DNA of 64,000 bases from Oscillospiraceae bacterium. Lineage in GTDB: Bacteria; Bacillota; Clostridia; Oscillospirales; Ruminococcaceae. The notes under the pieces are model-generated. The model was not told the DNA's origin. It saw only the letters and a list, made by a program, of their open reading frames with translations, and did no database searches. Position numbers and translations under genes: made by a program. Location: positions 1 to 64,000 of the forward strand of contig WRKM01000004.1 in assembly GCA_009778065.1 (NCBI GenBank). The letters run 5' to 3'. Below are positions 32,288-43,697 of this stretch, piece after piece. Position 1 is the first letter of the stretch. Every line of letters starts with the position of its first letter.

Positions 32288-32926
32288 CTATATCTTTGAA
32301 TATCCGTAATCGTTAATAATGGCGTCAATCTTCTTTTTATCCCGACACATAGGACATTCCGAGTGTGAAAAGCTCTCATAGACGGGAAAATCATCTTTAT
32401 AAAAAATTGATTTTACCGATATACCGTTTAATTCGTCAATCGCGCTGAACAACGCCGCCACACCCACTAAGTTGCCGCTGTAGTATGCAAGACATTCGAG
32501 ACAACGCTCAATTGTCCGCCCGGTGGAGGCAGAAGATATGAGTATAAGCACATTCTTGTTCCAGATAATTTCCTGCGAGTTGTCTCGGAAAATTATCTGG
32601 TTGTTTGAATTAAGCTCGGGCGTTATTACATTTATATTGTTTTCGGCGTTGACGCAATGGGGGGGACCCTCAGAAAGACCCTCAGCCAAAAACGCACCGA
32701 TGACCTGAGTTCCCTCAAGGCAGATTACAGTATCAACAGGGACGTCGGAAAAGTCCGAAACGAAAACCCTTGCGGCTTCCTTACACATTCTGTACTGTCT
32801 TTTAAGAGAACTCATATCAACGTAATAATTAACGTGTGAATGTGACGTCACGAAATGACCGGGAATAACGGCAATCTTTATGTCGTCTTTTCTGCTTGAT
32901 GTTACTTCAATTTTGCGAGCTTCCAT
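32288..32926 (-). CDS. Phosphoribosyltransferase-like protein
   Basis: PRPP-loop-like VLILISSASTGRTIERCLECL; C-terminal CPMCRDKKKIDAII. Confidence 0.65.
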   Translation of the reverse strand: MEARKIEVTSSRKDDIKIAVIPGHFVTSHSHVNYYVDMSSLKRQYRMCKEAARVFVSDFSDVPVDTVICLEGTQVIGAFLAEGLSEGPPHCVNAENNINVITPELNSNNQIIFRDNSQEIIWNKNVLILISSASTGRTIERCLECLAYYSGNLVGVAALFSAIDELNGISVKSIFYKDDFPVYESFSHSECPMCRDKKKIDAIINDYGYSKI

Positions 32927-32941
32927 TATACTAAACCTTTC

Positions 32942-33958
32942 TTACTTCACTCCGAAGGCGTAAACTGTGGTCGATTTAAACTTCTTCCCTTTTTGAAGCA
33001 CGCATGACGGGAAAGAAGGCAGATTCGGGGTATCGGGCGTAAACTGTGTTTCTAAGCAGAATCCGTGGAACTTATCAAAAAACACTCCGTTCTTTCCGAC
33101 TTCTGAAAGTCCGCCCGCGGTATATAACTGGATAGCGGGCATGTCGGTGTACACTGCCATGATTCTGCCGCTTTCGGGGTCATGTGCAACGGCGGCTTTT
33201 TTCATTTCGCCGATTTCGCCGAGTAAGAAGTTGTGGTCGTAGCCGTCGATTTTGCCGTTTTCTATGTCTGTACCTATTCTTTTGGGCTTCAGGAAATTAA
33301 AAGGTGTACTCGGTACGCTTTCGATTTTACCGTCGGGTATATTAAATTCATCAAAGGGCGTATAATTAAATGCGTTCATTTGCAACACTGTATCGAGAAC
33401 ACTGCCGCTACCTTTAAGATTAAAATAAGCGTGATTCGTGGGGTTAAATATGGTGTCGCCGTTGCTGACGGCTTCATATTTAATTTTTAATTTATTTTTT
33501 GCGGTTAGGGTATACCTTACACTTACGTTTAAAGCGGCGGGGAAGCCTTCCTCGCCATCGGGACTGCGATAACGGAAAGTTACGCTGTTTTTCTTTTCGT
33601 CCGTTTCATATTCCCATACACGCTTATGATAACCGAAATTTCCGCCGTGCAGACAGTTTTCTCCATCGTTTTTCGGCAGCTCATACTTCTGCCCGTTTAA
33701 GGTAAAGACGGCGCCGGATATTCGATTCGCATAGCGTCCGACGACAGCTCCTTGATAGGACTTTCCATTTACATACCCGTCAAGACTGTCGTACCCGAGA
33801 ACAATATCGGAATTAAAGCCTTTTTTGTCAGGCGCGGTTATCCCGACGAGCGTCGCGCCGAAGTTGGTCAGACGGACGGTTAAGGCATCGTTTTTCAATG
33901 TGAAGAGTTGTACCGCATAACCTTCATAAAAACCCCATGTTTCTTTTTTGACAGACAT
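32942..33958 (-). CDS. galM: Aldose 1-epimerase
   Basis: GRYANRISGA, NHAYFNLKG, GLSEVGKNGVFFDKFHGFCLETQFTPD. Confidence 0.93.
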   Translation of the reverse strand: MSVKKETWGFYEGYAVQLFTLKNDALTVRLTNFGATLVGITAPDKKGFNSDIVLGYDSLDGYVNGKSYQGAVVGRYANRISGAVFTLNGQKYELPKNDGENCLHGGNFGYHKRVWEYETDEKKNSVTFRYRSPDGEEGFPAALNVSVRYTLTAKNKLKIKYEAVSNGDTIFNPTNHAYFNLKGSGSVLDTVLQMNAFNYTPFDEFNIPDGKIESVPSTPFNFLKPKRIGTDIENGKIDGYDHNFLLGEIGEMKKAAVAHDPESGRIMAVYTDMPAIQLYTAGGLSEVGKNGVFFDKFHGFCLETQFTPDTPNLPSFPSCVLQKGKKFKSTTVYAFGVK

Positions 33959-34110
33959 AATCAGTCGCCCCCTGTTTTGTAATTTTTAGTGTTTTAAATA
34001 ATTATACACTTTTTTTATTTAAAAGTCAATCTTGATTTTTCATGTATTTTATAGTACAATGTAGGCAGGTAGTTATAATGGTTTGCTTTTCACACAGAAA
34101 GAGGGGTTTT

Positions 34111-34794
34111 ATGGGACTGTTTAAATACGAAACTCACATTCATACACGGCAGGGAAGCGCGTGCGGAAATAATAGCGGCGCGGAAATGGCGGAGTATTAT
34201 AAAAGCTTGGGGTATTCGGGCTTTGTTGTCACAGACCACTTCGACAAAGGGAACACGGCGGTGAATTTTGAAAAGCTTCCGTGGGAGGATGCGGTGGAGA
34301 GCTTCTGTGAGGGTTTTGAGGATGCGAAACGGCGCGGTGATAAGATAGGCGTTGATGTATTCTTCGGGTTTGAGTATTGCTACGGGCAAACGGAGTTTTT
34401 AATTTACGGATTCGATAAAGAACAGCTTCTTAAAAATCCGCAGATTTTTAAATCCGAAAGACCGAATCTGAAATACGCACTCTCCTGCTTTAAAGAAGCG
34501 GGTGCATTAGTAATACATGCCCATCCGTTCAGAGAAAGACCATACATTGATATGGTCAGGTTAATCCCAGATTTAACCGACGCCGTCGAGACATATAATG
34601 CGGGCGACCCGGAAACCGCCAATCACAGAGCCGAAATTTATGCCGATATGTACGGACTCGTTAAAATTTCAGGCGGGGACGTCCATTGCAACAAATCAAA
34701 AACAGCAGGAATCGAAGTGAAAAAACCTGTAAAATCGCTTAAAGAACTGATAAAAATTATCAAAGCGGGGGAATTCTCTTTAATAAAATCATAG
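34111..34794 (+). CDS. PHP-domain metal-dependent phosphoesterase
   Basis: MGLFKYETHIHTRQGSACG, VTDHFD, VIHAHPF, GGDVH; start with GAGGGG SD. Confidence 0.8.
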   Translation: MGLFKYETHIHTRQGSACGNNSGAEMAEYYKSLGYSGFVVTDHFDKGNTAVNFEKLPWEDAVESFCEGFEDAKRRGDKIGVDVFFGFEYCYGQTEFLIYGFDKEQLLKNPQIFKSERPNLKYALSCFKEAGALVIHAHPFRERPYIDMVRLIPDLTDAVETYNAGDPETANHRAEIYADMYGLVKISGGDVHCNKSKTAGIEVKKPVKSLKELIKIIKAGEFSLIKS

Positions 34795-34861
34795 AATATA
34801 GCAATATCCACAAATCAACACCTTTAAATTTATTAGATTTGTAACAATTTACAATTTCGAC

Positions 34862-34890
34862 TTGTTTTTTGTAAATAACTGTGATATAAT
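34862..34890 (+). promoter_or_regulatory. Promoter of the glgBCD operon
   Basis: TTGTTT, 17 bp, TATAAT. Confidence 0.55.
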
Positions 34891-34930
34891 TATCAAAACA
34901 GCATGAAAAAATGAAACCGGAGGTTCGCAG

Positions 34931-36868
34931 ATGGCTAAGAACACGCCTAAGAACTACGAAGTCCCCTTACATCTGTTCAGAGAGGGGAGCCTTACCTGCG
35001 GGTATGATTTCTTTGGTTCGCACCTTAAAGACGGCGGGGTTATTTTTAGGGTTTGGGCTCCGAAAGCCGCCGGTGTTTCGGTGGTCGGAGATTTTAACCA
35101 CTGGGACGCAGGTATAAATCCCATGGCTAAAATAACCGAAGACGGAATCTGGGAATTGTTCATACCTAACCTAAAAGTGTACGATTCGTATAAATACGCA
35201 ATCCGAACCAATAGAGGGCAGCTTAAACTAAAATCAGACCCTTACGGCTTTCATATGGAAACCCGCCCCAACACCGCCACTAAGATTTACGACATCGGCG
35301 GCTATGAGTGGAAAGATAAAAAGTGGCTCGACAAGAAAAAGGTTCAATGTATATACACCTCGCCCGTAAATATATATGAGGTTCATTTAAGTTCGTGGCG
35401 TAAAATCCGCGATGAAGGCTTTTTTAACTATATGGAGCTTGCGGCGGAGCTGATACCTTATGTAAAGAAAATGGGTTACACCCATATAGAAATAATGCCC
35501 GTGGCAGAATTTCCGTTTGACGGCTCGTGGGGTTATCAGGGAATCGGCTACTACGCGCCTACCTCACGCTTCGGGACGCCGCATGATTTTATGCAGTTTA
35601 TTGACTATTGCCATCAGAGCGATGTCGGCGTGATTCTCGACTGGGTTCCGGCGCATTTCCCGAAAGATGCGGCGGGGCTATATGAGTTTGACGGCGAATG
35701 TTGTTACGAATACGCCGACCCGTTAAAACGCGAGCATCAAAATTGGGGAACTCGAATTTTTGACTGGGGCAAAAACGAGGTTGTGAGCTTTTTAATTTCA
35801 AACGCCGCCTATTGGCTTCGTGAATATCATATAGATGGTTTAAGGGTTGATGCTGTGGCGTCGATGCTATACCTTGATTATGACCGCAGAGAATGGCGTC
35901 CGAACCACAAGGGGGGACACGAAAACCTTGAGGCAATTGCATTTTTACAAAAATTAAACGCATTAATTTTTAAAGAGTTTCCGGCTGTTTTAATGATAGC
36001 GGAAGAATCGACGTCCTGGCCATTAGTGACAAAGCCTGCCGATGTGGGCGGCTTGGGCTTTAATTTTAAATGGAACATGGGCTGGATGAACGATATGCTT
36101 GACTACATGTCGATGATTCCCGAAGGAAGACCCTATAATCACAACCTACTGACCTTCTCGTTTTATTACGCTTTTTCGGAGAATTACATATTGCCGATTT
36201 CACACGATGAGGTAGTACACGGAAAATGTTCCATGCTCGATAAGATGAGCGGACCGAGGGAACTGCGCTTTGATTCGTTTAAGACATTTCTGACATATAT
36301 GGCGGCACATCCGGGGAAAAAGCTCATGTTCATGGGACAGGAGTTCGCACAATTTAAAGAATGGAACTATAAGACAGGGCTTGAATGGGATGTGCTTTCG
36401 TTCCCCGAACATAAGGCTGTCTCGGAATTTGTCTGCGCGCTTAATAACTTTTATTTGAAAAATAACGAGTTATGGGATAACGACAACGACTGGAGCGGTT
36501 TCAGATGGATTGTCAGCGATGATAACGAGAACTCGGTAATTGTTTTCCGCAGGATTAACCGAAAGGGCGAAGAAATCATAATAGTCTGCAACTTTCAGCC
36601 GAAAGAGCATGAAGCGTATACCTTCGGTGTTCCTTTCAGCGGCTCATATTCCGAGGTATTCAGCACCCACGGCAGCGGCAAGGCGGCTAACCGTAAGCAA
36701 AAGTCAAAACCGATACCCGCACATGGAGAGGAACATTCGATTACGGTAAAAATAAAACCGATGTCGGCTATGTTTATAAAAGGTGAAAAGGCGACCCCCT
36801 CGAATAAAAAAACACCCTCGAATAAAAAAGCACCCTCGAATAAAAAAGCACCCTCGAAAAAGAAATAA
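34931..36868 (+). CDS. glgB: 1,4-alpha-glucan branching enzyme
   Basis: VYEVHLSSW-like [57 protein letters not shown]. Confidence 0.95.
   Translation: MAKNTPKNYEVPLHLFREGSLTCGYDFFGSHLKDGGVIFRVWAPKAAGVSVVGDFNHWDAGINPMAKITEDGIWELFIPNLKVYDSYKYAIRTNRGQLKLKSDPYGFHMETRPNTATKIYDIGGYEWKDKKWLDKKKVQCIYTSPVNIYEVHLSSWRKIRDEGFFNYMELAAELIPYVKKMGYTHIEIMPVAEFPFDGSWGYQGIGYYAPTSRFGTPHDFMQFIDYCHQSDVGVILDWVPAHFPKDAAGLYEFDGECCYEYADPLKREHQNWGTRIFDWGKNEVVSFLISNAAYWLREYHIDGLRVDAVASMLYLDYDRREWRPNHKGGHENLEAIAFLQKLNALIFKEFPAVLMIAEESTSWPLVTKPADVGGLGFNFKWNMGWMNDMLDYMSMIPEGRPYNHNLLTFSFYYAFSENYILPISHDEVVHGKCSMLDKMSGPRELRFDSFKTFLTYMAAHPGKKLMFMGQEFAQFKEWNYKTGLEWDVLSFPEHKAVSEFVCALNNFYLKNNELWDNDNDWSGFRWIVSDDNENSVIVFRRINRKGEEIIIVCNFQPKEHEAYTFGVPFSGSYSEVFSTHGSGKAANRKQKSKPIPAHGEEHSITVKIKPMSAMFIKGEKATPSNKKTPSNKKAPSNKKAPSKKK
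36794..36865 (+). repeat. 18-bp tandem repeat x4 encoding (T/A)PSNKK/(A)PSKKK
   Basis: Units 36794-36811, 36812-36829, 36830-36847, 36848-36865 at the 3' end of glgB. Confidence 0.9.
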
Positions 36869-36902
36869 GTCGGGACGCATTATACGCCCGAAGAAAGAAG
36901 GT

Positions 36903-38114
36903 ATGTTTATGTATCATGTAAAAAAAGAATGTGTCGCGATGATTTTAGCAGGAGGACAGGGGAGTAGGTTGTACGCTCTTACGCAGGATATGGCAAAACC
37001 CGCTGTACCTTACGGAGGAAAGTACAGACTGATTGACTTTCCGCTGTCGAACTGCGTTAATTCGGGGTTCGATACCGTAGGGATTTTAACCCAATACCTG
37101 CCGTTAGTCCTGAACGAGTACATAGGAAACGGACACCCGTGGGGACTTGACAGGGTTCACGGAGGTGTTCATGCGTTAGCTCCTTATGAAAGTTCGGGCG
37201 GAAAAAGTTGGTACACGGGGACGGCGAACGCCATCTACCAGAATATCAGCTTTATAGACCGTTATCAGCCTGACTACGTGGCTATATTGGCGGGCGACCA
37301 TATTTATAAGATGGATTATTCAAAAATGCTCGACTACCACAAGAAACAACAGGCTGACGCTACAATCGCCGTTTTGGAGGTTCCGTGGGAAGAAGCATCG
37401 CGTTTCGGAATAATGACGGCTGGTGAAAACGGTGTTATTACCGAATTTGCGGAAAAACCGGCTGAGCCGAAGTCGAATTTAGCCTCGATGGGTGTATATA
37501 TTTATTCATGGCAGACGCTTAAACGCTATCTTATTGCTAATGAAAACGATGCAGGGGCGAAAAAAGACTTTGGCGGGAATATTATCCCCGATATGCTTAA
37601 AGACGGATGTAAAATGGTAGCATATCACTTCGATGGCTACTGGAAAGACGTCGGGACTATTGACAGCCTTTGGGAAGCTAACATGGATTTGTTAAACCCG
37701 AATATTCCGCTCGACCTTCACGACCCGAAATGGAGAATATATTCTCGTAATCCTGTCATGCCGCCCCACTATGTAGGAGAAAACAGCTTTGTTGAGAACT
37801 CTTTGGTTGCCGAGGGGTGTAACATTGAGGGCAGGGTGGACTTTTCAATCCTGTTCGCAGGGGTGAATATTGAAAAAGGCGCGACCGTCCGAGACAGTAT
37901 AATAATGCCCGGAACGACTGTTAAAAGCGGCGCGGCGATAGAGTACTCCATAATCGGAGAGGATTGTATAATAGGCGAGGGGGTATATGTAGGAGAACGC
38001 CCTGAGTCGATTGCGGATAAGGATAGTTGGGGCGTGGCTGTCGTAGGGCATAATATAAATGTTCCGCAGAATACGGTGATTAAACCCAAGGCAATGATTT
38101 CGGAGAATCTGTAG
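36903..38114 (+). CDS. glgC: Glucose-1-phosphate adenylyltransferase
   Basis: [39 protein letters not shown]; start corrected from 36783, whose first part is out-of-frame glgB sequence. Confidence 0.96.
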   Translation: MFMYHVKKECVAMILAGGQGSRLYALTQDMAKPAVPYGGKYRLIDFPLSNCVNSGFDTVGILTQYLPLVLNEYIGNGHPWGLDRVHGGVHALAPYESSGGKSWYTGTANAIYQNISFIDRYQPDYVAILAGDHIYKMDYSKMLDYHKKQQADATIAVLEVPWEEASRFGIMTAGENGVITEFAEKPAEPKSNLASMGVYIYSWQTLKRYLIANENDAGAKKDFGGNIIPDMLKDGCKMVAYHFDGYWKDVGTIDSLWEANMDLLNPNIPLDLHDPKWRIYSRNPVMPPHYVGENSFVENSLVAEGCNIEGRVDFSILFAGVNIEKGATVRDSIIMPGTTVKSGAAIEYSIIGEDCIIGEGVYVGERPESIADKDSWGVAVVGHNINVPQNTVIKPKAMISENL

Positions 38115-38172
38115 AAAACGCGACGCTTTTACAGGCGTACCGAATCTTAAAATATTACGAGGAGATAATAAT

Positions 38173-39303
38173 ATGGCTATAATGTCGACTAATATGATAG
38201 GTCTGATTTTTGCGAATCTTCATGACAGCACGATACCGGACCTTACGAAAATGCGTACAATGGGGAGCGTGCCTTACGGGGCGCGGTTCAGGCTCATCGA
38301 CTTTCCGCTTTCTAACATGGTTAATTCCGGGATAACCTCTGTAGGAGTAATCACGAAAGGGAATTATCAATCTCTGCTCGACCATTTAGGTTCGGGCGAT
38401 GAGTGGGATTTGAGCCGTAAAACAGGCGGACTTCAAATTCTGCCGCCCTACGGGAACGACCGGCGGCGCGGTCTTTACAGGGGCAGAATGGAGGCGTTAC
38501 AAAGCGTTAAGCGTTATATTGAAAGCAATAACGCGGAATATGTACTTATGAGCGACTGTAACGTAATCGTGAATATGGACTATAATCATATTCTTGAGTA
38601 CCACATAGAAAAAGGAGCGGACATAACTATAGTTTACGGACACGGAAACTATAACGCTACGCAAATGCTTACGAAGACGGCGTTCGGCGTTGACTCGGAT
38701 GGACGCATTAACGATGTGTTGATTAACCCCGAAAAAGAAGGGGCATTTAACACCAGTATGAATATGTATATTGTAGGACGCGAGTTTCTTTTGGACTTGA
38801 TTACCGAGACTGCGTCACGCAATCTGTATGATTTCGATGTCGATGTTGTTCAGCATAAGCATAATGAATTTAAGATTTACGGCTACAGATATAACGGATA
38901 TTATGAACAAATCGATGGGATTTTAAGCTTCTTTTCTGCAAATATGGCACTCATGAACTATGACAGGCGCAAGGTTCTGTTCCCGCGGCGCAGACCGATT
39001 TACACAAAGGTCAGAGACGATGCACCCGCTAAATACGGGCTTGAATCAGAGGTAAATAACTCTCTCGTTGCGGATGGCTGTGTTATCGAGGGCAAGGTGG
39101 AAAACTGTGTGCTGTTCAGAGGCGCGAAGGTAGGAAAAGGCGCGATAATTAATAATTGTATTTTGATGCAGGACACGATTATAGGCGATAAGTGCGAACT
39201 GAACTACGTTATATCCGACAAAAACGTAAATGTCGGGGGATACAGAAGTCTCTTCGGAACGGCGGATTATCCCGTTTTCGTGGCAAAGGGTTCAAATGTT
39301 TAA
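38173..39303 (+). CDS. glgD: Glucose-1-phosphate adenylyltransferase subunit GlgD
   Basis: GlgC paralogue lacking the LAGGxGxRL motif ([38 protein letters not shown]). Confidence 0.93.
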   Translation: MAIMSTNMIGLIFANLHDSTIPDLTKMRTMGSVPYGARFRLIDFPLSNMVNSGITSVGVITKGNYQSLLDHLGSGDEWDLSRKTGGLQILPPYGNDRRRGLYRGRMEALQSVKRYIESNNAEYVLMSDCNVIVNMDYNHILEYHIEKGADITIVYGHGNYNATQMLTKTAFGVDSDGRINDVLINPEKEGAFNTSMNMYIVGREFLLDLITETASRNLYDFDVDVVQHKHNEFKIYGYRYNGYYEQIDGILSFFSANMALMNYDRRKVLFPRRRPIYTKVRDDAPAKYGLESEVNNSLVADGCVIEGKVENCVLFRGAKVGKGAIINNCILMQDTIIGDKCELNYVISDKNVNVGGYRSLFGTADYPVFVAKGSNV

Positions 39304-39317
39304 TGCGTACTTGCAGC

Positions 39318-40484
39318 TCATCCTAAACTAAAGTATTTGTCTACCTTCATTTCCTTTAATTTCCCTCGCAGGTTATTCTCGATTAGGGTAATTTCATCAT
39401 CCGAAAAATTTTCGTCTTCGAGGAGCGAAAGCTGTTCATAGTTGCTGTTATGCAGTCTTGAGACATGAACGCCGACGCTCCTTATTGGTTTGGCGTCAAA
39501 ATTATTCATGAAAAGTCTTTTCGCGCTTATAAAAATTTTCTGCCCCTTGTCGGTCGGCAGGGGTAGGCTCAGTTGTCTGTTTATTGTGGTGAAATCATTA
39601 TATTTCAGCAGAATTGATATACAGGCTGTTTTAAGTGCGTGCTTTTCGAGCCGTGCCGAAACTGTCTTCGACAGTACGTAAAGCATAGTAAGAATATCTA
39701 ACTCGCTTGTTAAATCATACGGCATAGTCACCGTGTTTCCGATACTTTTGAACGGGTCGTGTTCGGGCGTTTTCGGGTCGAAGGCGCGGTCGTCTCCGTT
39801 TGCGAACATCCAAAGGGTTTCACCGTTTTTGCCGAGTGCCCGTTTTAGAAGCTTTACGTTGCATTGCGCCAAATCTCCTATTGTGAGGATGCCCATATTC
39901 ATGAGCTTTTTACGGGTGGCAGGTCCAACGAAAAGAAGCTCGAAAGCGGGTAATCCCCAAATAAGGGATTTTAGGTCGTTTGGGGTTAAAATAGTGGTAG
40001 CGTCGGGTTTTTTCATATCAGAGGCGAGTTTTGAGAAAATATAGTTATAACTCACACCGACCGAAATGGTCAAGCCTAACTCGTGCTTTACCCGTCCGCG
40101 AAGCTCATCGGCGAGCAGAACACCCTCCCCCATATTTAAGGCTGTTCCGGTTAAATCGAGCCACGCCTCGTCAAGCCCGAAGGGAATCACCTGTACGCCG
40201 TATTCGGCGTAAATTTTTCGGACTTTTTTAGCGAAGCTTAAATATTTGGGATAATCGGCTCTCAGCATAACTAAATTTGAGACCTTACGCTTCGCGCTGT
40301 AGACGCTCTCACCTGTAATTATTCCCATTTTCTTGGCGATGTCATTTTTGGCGAGGATAATTCCATGACGCATTGCGGGGTCTCCAGCAACAGCTAAAGG
40401 AACCTGCCGCAGCCGCTCATTATACACGCACTCGGCAGAGGCGTAGAAATTGTTTATGTCTGAGTGAAGCATTACTTTTTCCAT
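39318..40484 (-). CDS. dinB: DNA polymerase IV (Y-family)
   Basis: HSDINNFYASAECV; FGLDEAWLDLTG; SVGVSYNYIFSKLASDMKKPD. Confidence 0.95.
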   Translation of the reverse strand: MEKVMLHSDINNFYASAECVYNERLRQVPLAVAGDPAMRHGIILAKNDIAKKMGIITGESVYSAKRKVSNLVMLRADYPKYLSFAKKVRKIYAEYGVQVIPFGLDEAWLDLTGTALNMGEGVLLADELRGRVKHELGLTISVGVSYNYIFSKLASDMKKPDATTILTPNDLKSLIWGLPAFELLFVGPATRKKLMNMGILTIGDLAQCNVKLLKRALGKNGETLWMFANGDDRAFDPKTPEHDPFKSIGNTVTMPYDLTSELDILTMLYVLSKTVSARLEKHALKTACISILLKYNDFTTINRQLSLPLPTDKGQKIFISAKRLFMNNFDAKPIRSVGVHVSRLHNSNYEQLSLLEDENFSDDEITLIENNLRGKLKEMKVDKYFSLG

Positions 40485-40540
40485 ATCGGTGTTCCTGAAA
40501 TTCCTTTTAAATTCCGCTCCTCTTATAGTGAACAGAATGA

Positions 40541-40598
40541 CATATATATGAATCAGCGTTCATATATGTATTATACACCGATATATGTTATTTGTCAA
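40541..40598 (-). promoter_or_regulatory. dinB promoter with LexA-like palindromic operator
   Basis: Minus strand TTGACA (40598-40593), 17 bp, TATAAT (40575-40570), followed by ATATATGAAC-GCTG-ATTCATATAT. Confidence 0.7.
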
Positions 40599-40627
40599 GC
40601 CTTATAAAAAAGAAATCGGCGGAGCAT

Positions 40628-42319
40628 TTAAAACTCCACCGATACTTCAGTCCCTACGCCAAACTTGCTTTTCAATGACAGCTTCCAATCATACAGGGTG
40701 CAGATATGTTTAACGATAGACAGCCCCAACCCTGTTCCGCCGTTTCTTTGTGAACGGCTTTTTTCAACCCTGTAGAACCTCTCAAAAATTCTTGTTTGTT
40801 CTTCGGGCGAGATGCCTATCCCGCCGTCAAATACGAAGAGCTTGATACTTTTTTTATAGTCTTCAATAATCACGGAAACTCTTCCGCCCCGGTTATTATA
40901 CCGCACGGCGTTTTCCGCTAAATTCTTCACAACTTCGTAAATGTGACTGTACTCTGCGTTTACCGTAATGTTATCTATGTCTCCATCGCTTTTAACTTCA
41001 AAGGTTAACTCTTTTTCGCTTATCACGGGCGACAGGGTTTCTCGAACATCGTCTATAACCTTTATGAGCGGTACGGCGACCGGATTGATGCTTTGCGTGT
41101 TTTCAAGCTCGGACAATTTCAACATATCTTCTATAAGCGATAATATACGCTCGGTTTCTCTCGTAATACCGGAAATAAATTTATCTAAATTATCGTCCTT
41201 GTTGTTAAGGCTCATTAATTCATTAAATCCCTTTATTGCCGTGAGAGGGGTTTTTAATTCATGAGAAGCGTTGGTGAAAAATTCCTCTCGCCGTTTTGCG
41301 TTTTCGCGGGTTTGTGTAATATCAGACAGTATAACCATTGTAAGTGCCTTATCCGGCAACTTCTTTATTGTGGTGAGATAAATACTTCCGTCCTGCATTA
41401 GTTCAAGCAGGGAGTTTTTCCCGTTATTTACGGAATCATCAATTGCTTCTAAGAGATTTTTATCAAAAGAAAGGTAGTTTACGTTGTTGTTTTTTATCTC
41501 CTGAGTAACGCCGAAAATATCAAGCGCGGCATTATTTATGAGCGTTAGGTCTTTGTTCTCATCGACCGCAAAAATTCCATCGCTTATGTTGCCGATAATA
41601 TAGTCTAATTTGTCCTTCTCATCGCTTAAATCGTTTATACCCTTTTGTAAAATTAATGCAATATCATCTATTTCGCGGATAATTTTATCTATTTCCTCAT
41701 AGCTGTCGGATATTGAACCGGATACATATTCGCCCTTTGTCAACAATCGTAATCTTTGTTCAACAGAGTTAAATGGTTTAGTGATTTGATTTATTATACT
41801 GCGTATAAAAGCAAAACAGATAATAACAACGAAAATCAGAATTATTATAAGTAGTGATAAAGACTGAAAAAGATAGGCATTTATTTTAGCAACGGGAACG
41901 GCAGTTCTGATGAAAACGTAGCTATCTCCGCTATTTGCTTTTAAAGCATAATAGATTGAGTTAATACCGAGGGTATCTGAATATCGGACATAAGTCGCCG
42001 GGTTATCGTTTAAAGCCGCTTGAATTTCCGGACGTTCCAAATGGTTTTCGACCGAATTAAAATCCAGCGGTCTGCTGTCTGCCAAAACCGTTCCGTCGGG
42101 GGCGATAATTGTGATTCTTGTGTCATTTCCGACCCTGACAAACGATGCAACGTCAGCATCATCGTTATATAATCCTGCACAGATTTGTGTGATTTCAATA
42201 ACCGAATTTTTGGCAATATTAAAATTATTATTGCGGGTAATTAAAACCGTTGCAATAAAAAAGCATATAAGCCCCGTAAATACTATTGAAGTTGTACATA
42301 AGAACAGATGTCTTTTCAT
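40628..42319 (-). CDS. phoR: Phosphate sensor histidine kinase PhoR-type
   Basis: HAMP/PAS, FFTNASHELKTPLTAIKGF H-box, NAVRYN, GGTGLGLSIVKHI; in the pst-pho operon. Confidence 0.92.
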   Translation of the reverse strand: MKRHLFLCTTSIVFTGLICFFIATVLITRNNNFNIAKNSVIEITQICAGLYNDDADVASFVRVGNDTRITIIAPDGTVLADSRPLDFNSVENHLERPEIQAALNDNPATYVRYSDTLGINSIYYALKANSGDSYVFIRTAVPVAKINAYLFQSLSLLIIILIFVVIICFAFIRSIINQITKPFNSVEQRLRLLTKGEYVSGSISDSYEEIDKIIREIDDIALILQKGINDLSDEKDKLDYIIGNISDGIFAVDENKDLTLINNAALDIFGVTQEIKNNNVNYLSFDKNLLEAIDDSVNNGKNSLLELMQDGSIYLTTIKKLPDKALTMVILSDITQTRENAKRREEFFTNASHELKTPLTAIKGFNELMSLNNKDDNLDKFISGITRETERILSLIEDMLKLSELENTQSINPVAVPLIKVIDDVRETLSPVISEKELTFEVKSDGDIDNITVNAEYSHIYEVVKNLAENAVRYNNRGGRVSVIIEDYKKSIKLFVFDGGIGISPEEQTRIFERFYRVEKSRSQRNGGTGLGLSIVKHICTLYDWKLSLKSKFGVGTEVSVEF

Positions 42320-42990
42320 ATCAACATATAACCTACCCCTCTGATTGTTTGAATTCGGACATTACTTTCGGCTTCAATAAGTTTTTTTCTTATATCTTTT
42401 ATATGGATGTCAAGCGTTCGGGACTCGCCAATGAAATCAACCCCCCATACCTCATTAAAAATAACTTCCCGCTCCTGAACCTTTTCTGCATTTTTACAAA
42501 GAAAAGAAAGAAGATTAAATTCCTTGAGAGTAGTTTTGACAGGATGGTTATTCGCTGTTATTTTTCGCTTTGAGCGGTCGATAACTATATCCTTATAGGT
42601 TAAAATATCAAGCGCGGGTTTCATGCTTTTACGCAGATTCGCTTTTACGCGGGCAATAAGCTCTAAAACCCCGAACGGCTTCGCTATGTAATCATCCGCT
42701 CCCATATTAAGTCCCTTGACCTTCGAGATTTCATCTCCTTTTGCCGAAACCATAATTACAGGGATAAGGGCAGTTTTATTCGTTGATTTCAGACCCGAAA
42801 GAATTGAAAATCCGTCTCTGCCCGGTAACATCACGTCAAGTATAATTAAATCGGGAGTCGTATCATCAAGCGCAACGGAAAATTCCGTACTGTTATTAAA
42901 ACAACGGCACTCAAATTCAGTCGTGAGCGAATAGGTATATAGCTCCTGCAATGCTTCTTCGTCTTCCACAACGAAAATTATCGGTTTCAT
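42316..42990 (-). CDS. phoB: Response regulator, PhoB/PhoP-type (OmpR family)
   Basis: Receiver DVMLPGRDGF, K motif SAKGD; winged helix C-terminus. Confidence 0.92.
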   Translation of the reverse strand: MKPIIFVVEDEEALQELYTYSLTTEFECRCFNNSTEFSVALDDTTPDLIILDVMLPGRDGFSILSGLKSTNKTALIPVIMVSAKGDEISKVKGLNMGADDYIAKPFGVLELIARVKANLRKSMKPALDILTYKDIVIDRSKRKITANNHPVKTTLKEFNLLSFLCKNAEKVQEREVIFNEVWGVDFIGESRTLDIHIKDIRKKLIEAESNVRIQTIRGVGYMLI

Positions 42991-43661
42991 TTATTGTCCT
43001 TTGTCCCCTCAGATATTTTATGTTCCCCTGTGAGTGCGTACTCGACCCATTCGCCTACGTTTACGGCATGGTCTCCGATTCGCTCTAAATACTTCGTAAT
43101 CATCATCAGCGTAATCGCTTGCTCGGCGTGGTCGGGGTTTTGTTTAATCAGCTCGGTTAATTCGCTCATAACTATATTAAATAAATCGTCAACCTTATCG
43201 TCAATCCTGTCAAGAGAGCGGGCAAGCACAAGGTCTCTGTTAATATATGCTTGTACCCCGTCTTTTACCATTTGAATGACAATCGCCGCCATGAGCGGTA
43301 TGTGTTCCGATTTTTCAATATAATGCCCATCGTCTAAGTGTAATGCAATTTCTGCAATATCCCGTGCTTGGTCTCCGATACGTTCAAGGTCTGTTATCAT
43401 TTTCAGCGTAGCCGATACTTCTCTGAAATCGCTTGCAACAGGGTGTTCCATCATAAGGATTTGCAAACACGCCTGTTGAATGTCGCGTTCCAATTTATCT
43501 ATGGTTTTCTCTTCCTCGCTGACCTCTGCCGCTATTCTTGAATCGCGTTCGGTAAGTGCTTTAACACATTTTTCAATAGCAATTTCAATATGGCGGCACA
43601 TCAACACCAAATTGCTGAAAACTTCTTTTAATTCTTTTTCATAACGCGCTCTTACAGACAT
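42987..43661 (-). CDS. phoU: Phosphate transport system accessory protein PhoU
   Basis: DLERIGDQARDIAEIA; YLERIGDHAVNVGEWVEY. Confidence 0.96.
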   Translation of the reverse strand: MSVRARYEKELKEVFSNLVLMCRHIEIAIEKCVKALTERDSRIAAEVSEEEKTIDKLERDIQQACLQILMMEHPVASDFREVSATLKMITDLERIGDQARDIAEIALHLDDGHYIEKSEHIPLMAAIVIQMVKDGVQAYINRDLVLARSLDRIDDKVDDLFNIVMSELTELIKQNPDHAEQAITLMMITKYLERIGDHAVNVGEWVEYALTGEHKISEGTKDNK

Positions 43662-43697
43662 ATTATACTCCTTTTTTGAGGTAATGTCAACTTGATT

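Noticed and set aside
36783-36902. N-terminal extension [17 protein letters not shown] of GlgC
   Set aside because: Out-of-frame reading of the glgB tail repeat; SD and conserved GlgC start support ATG 36903.
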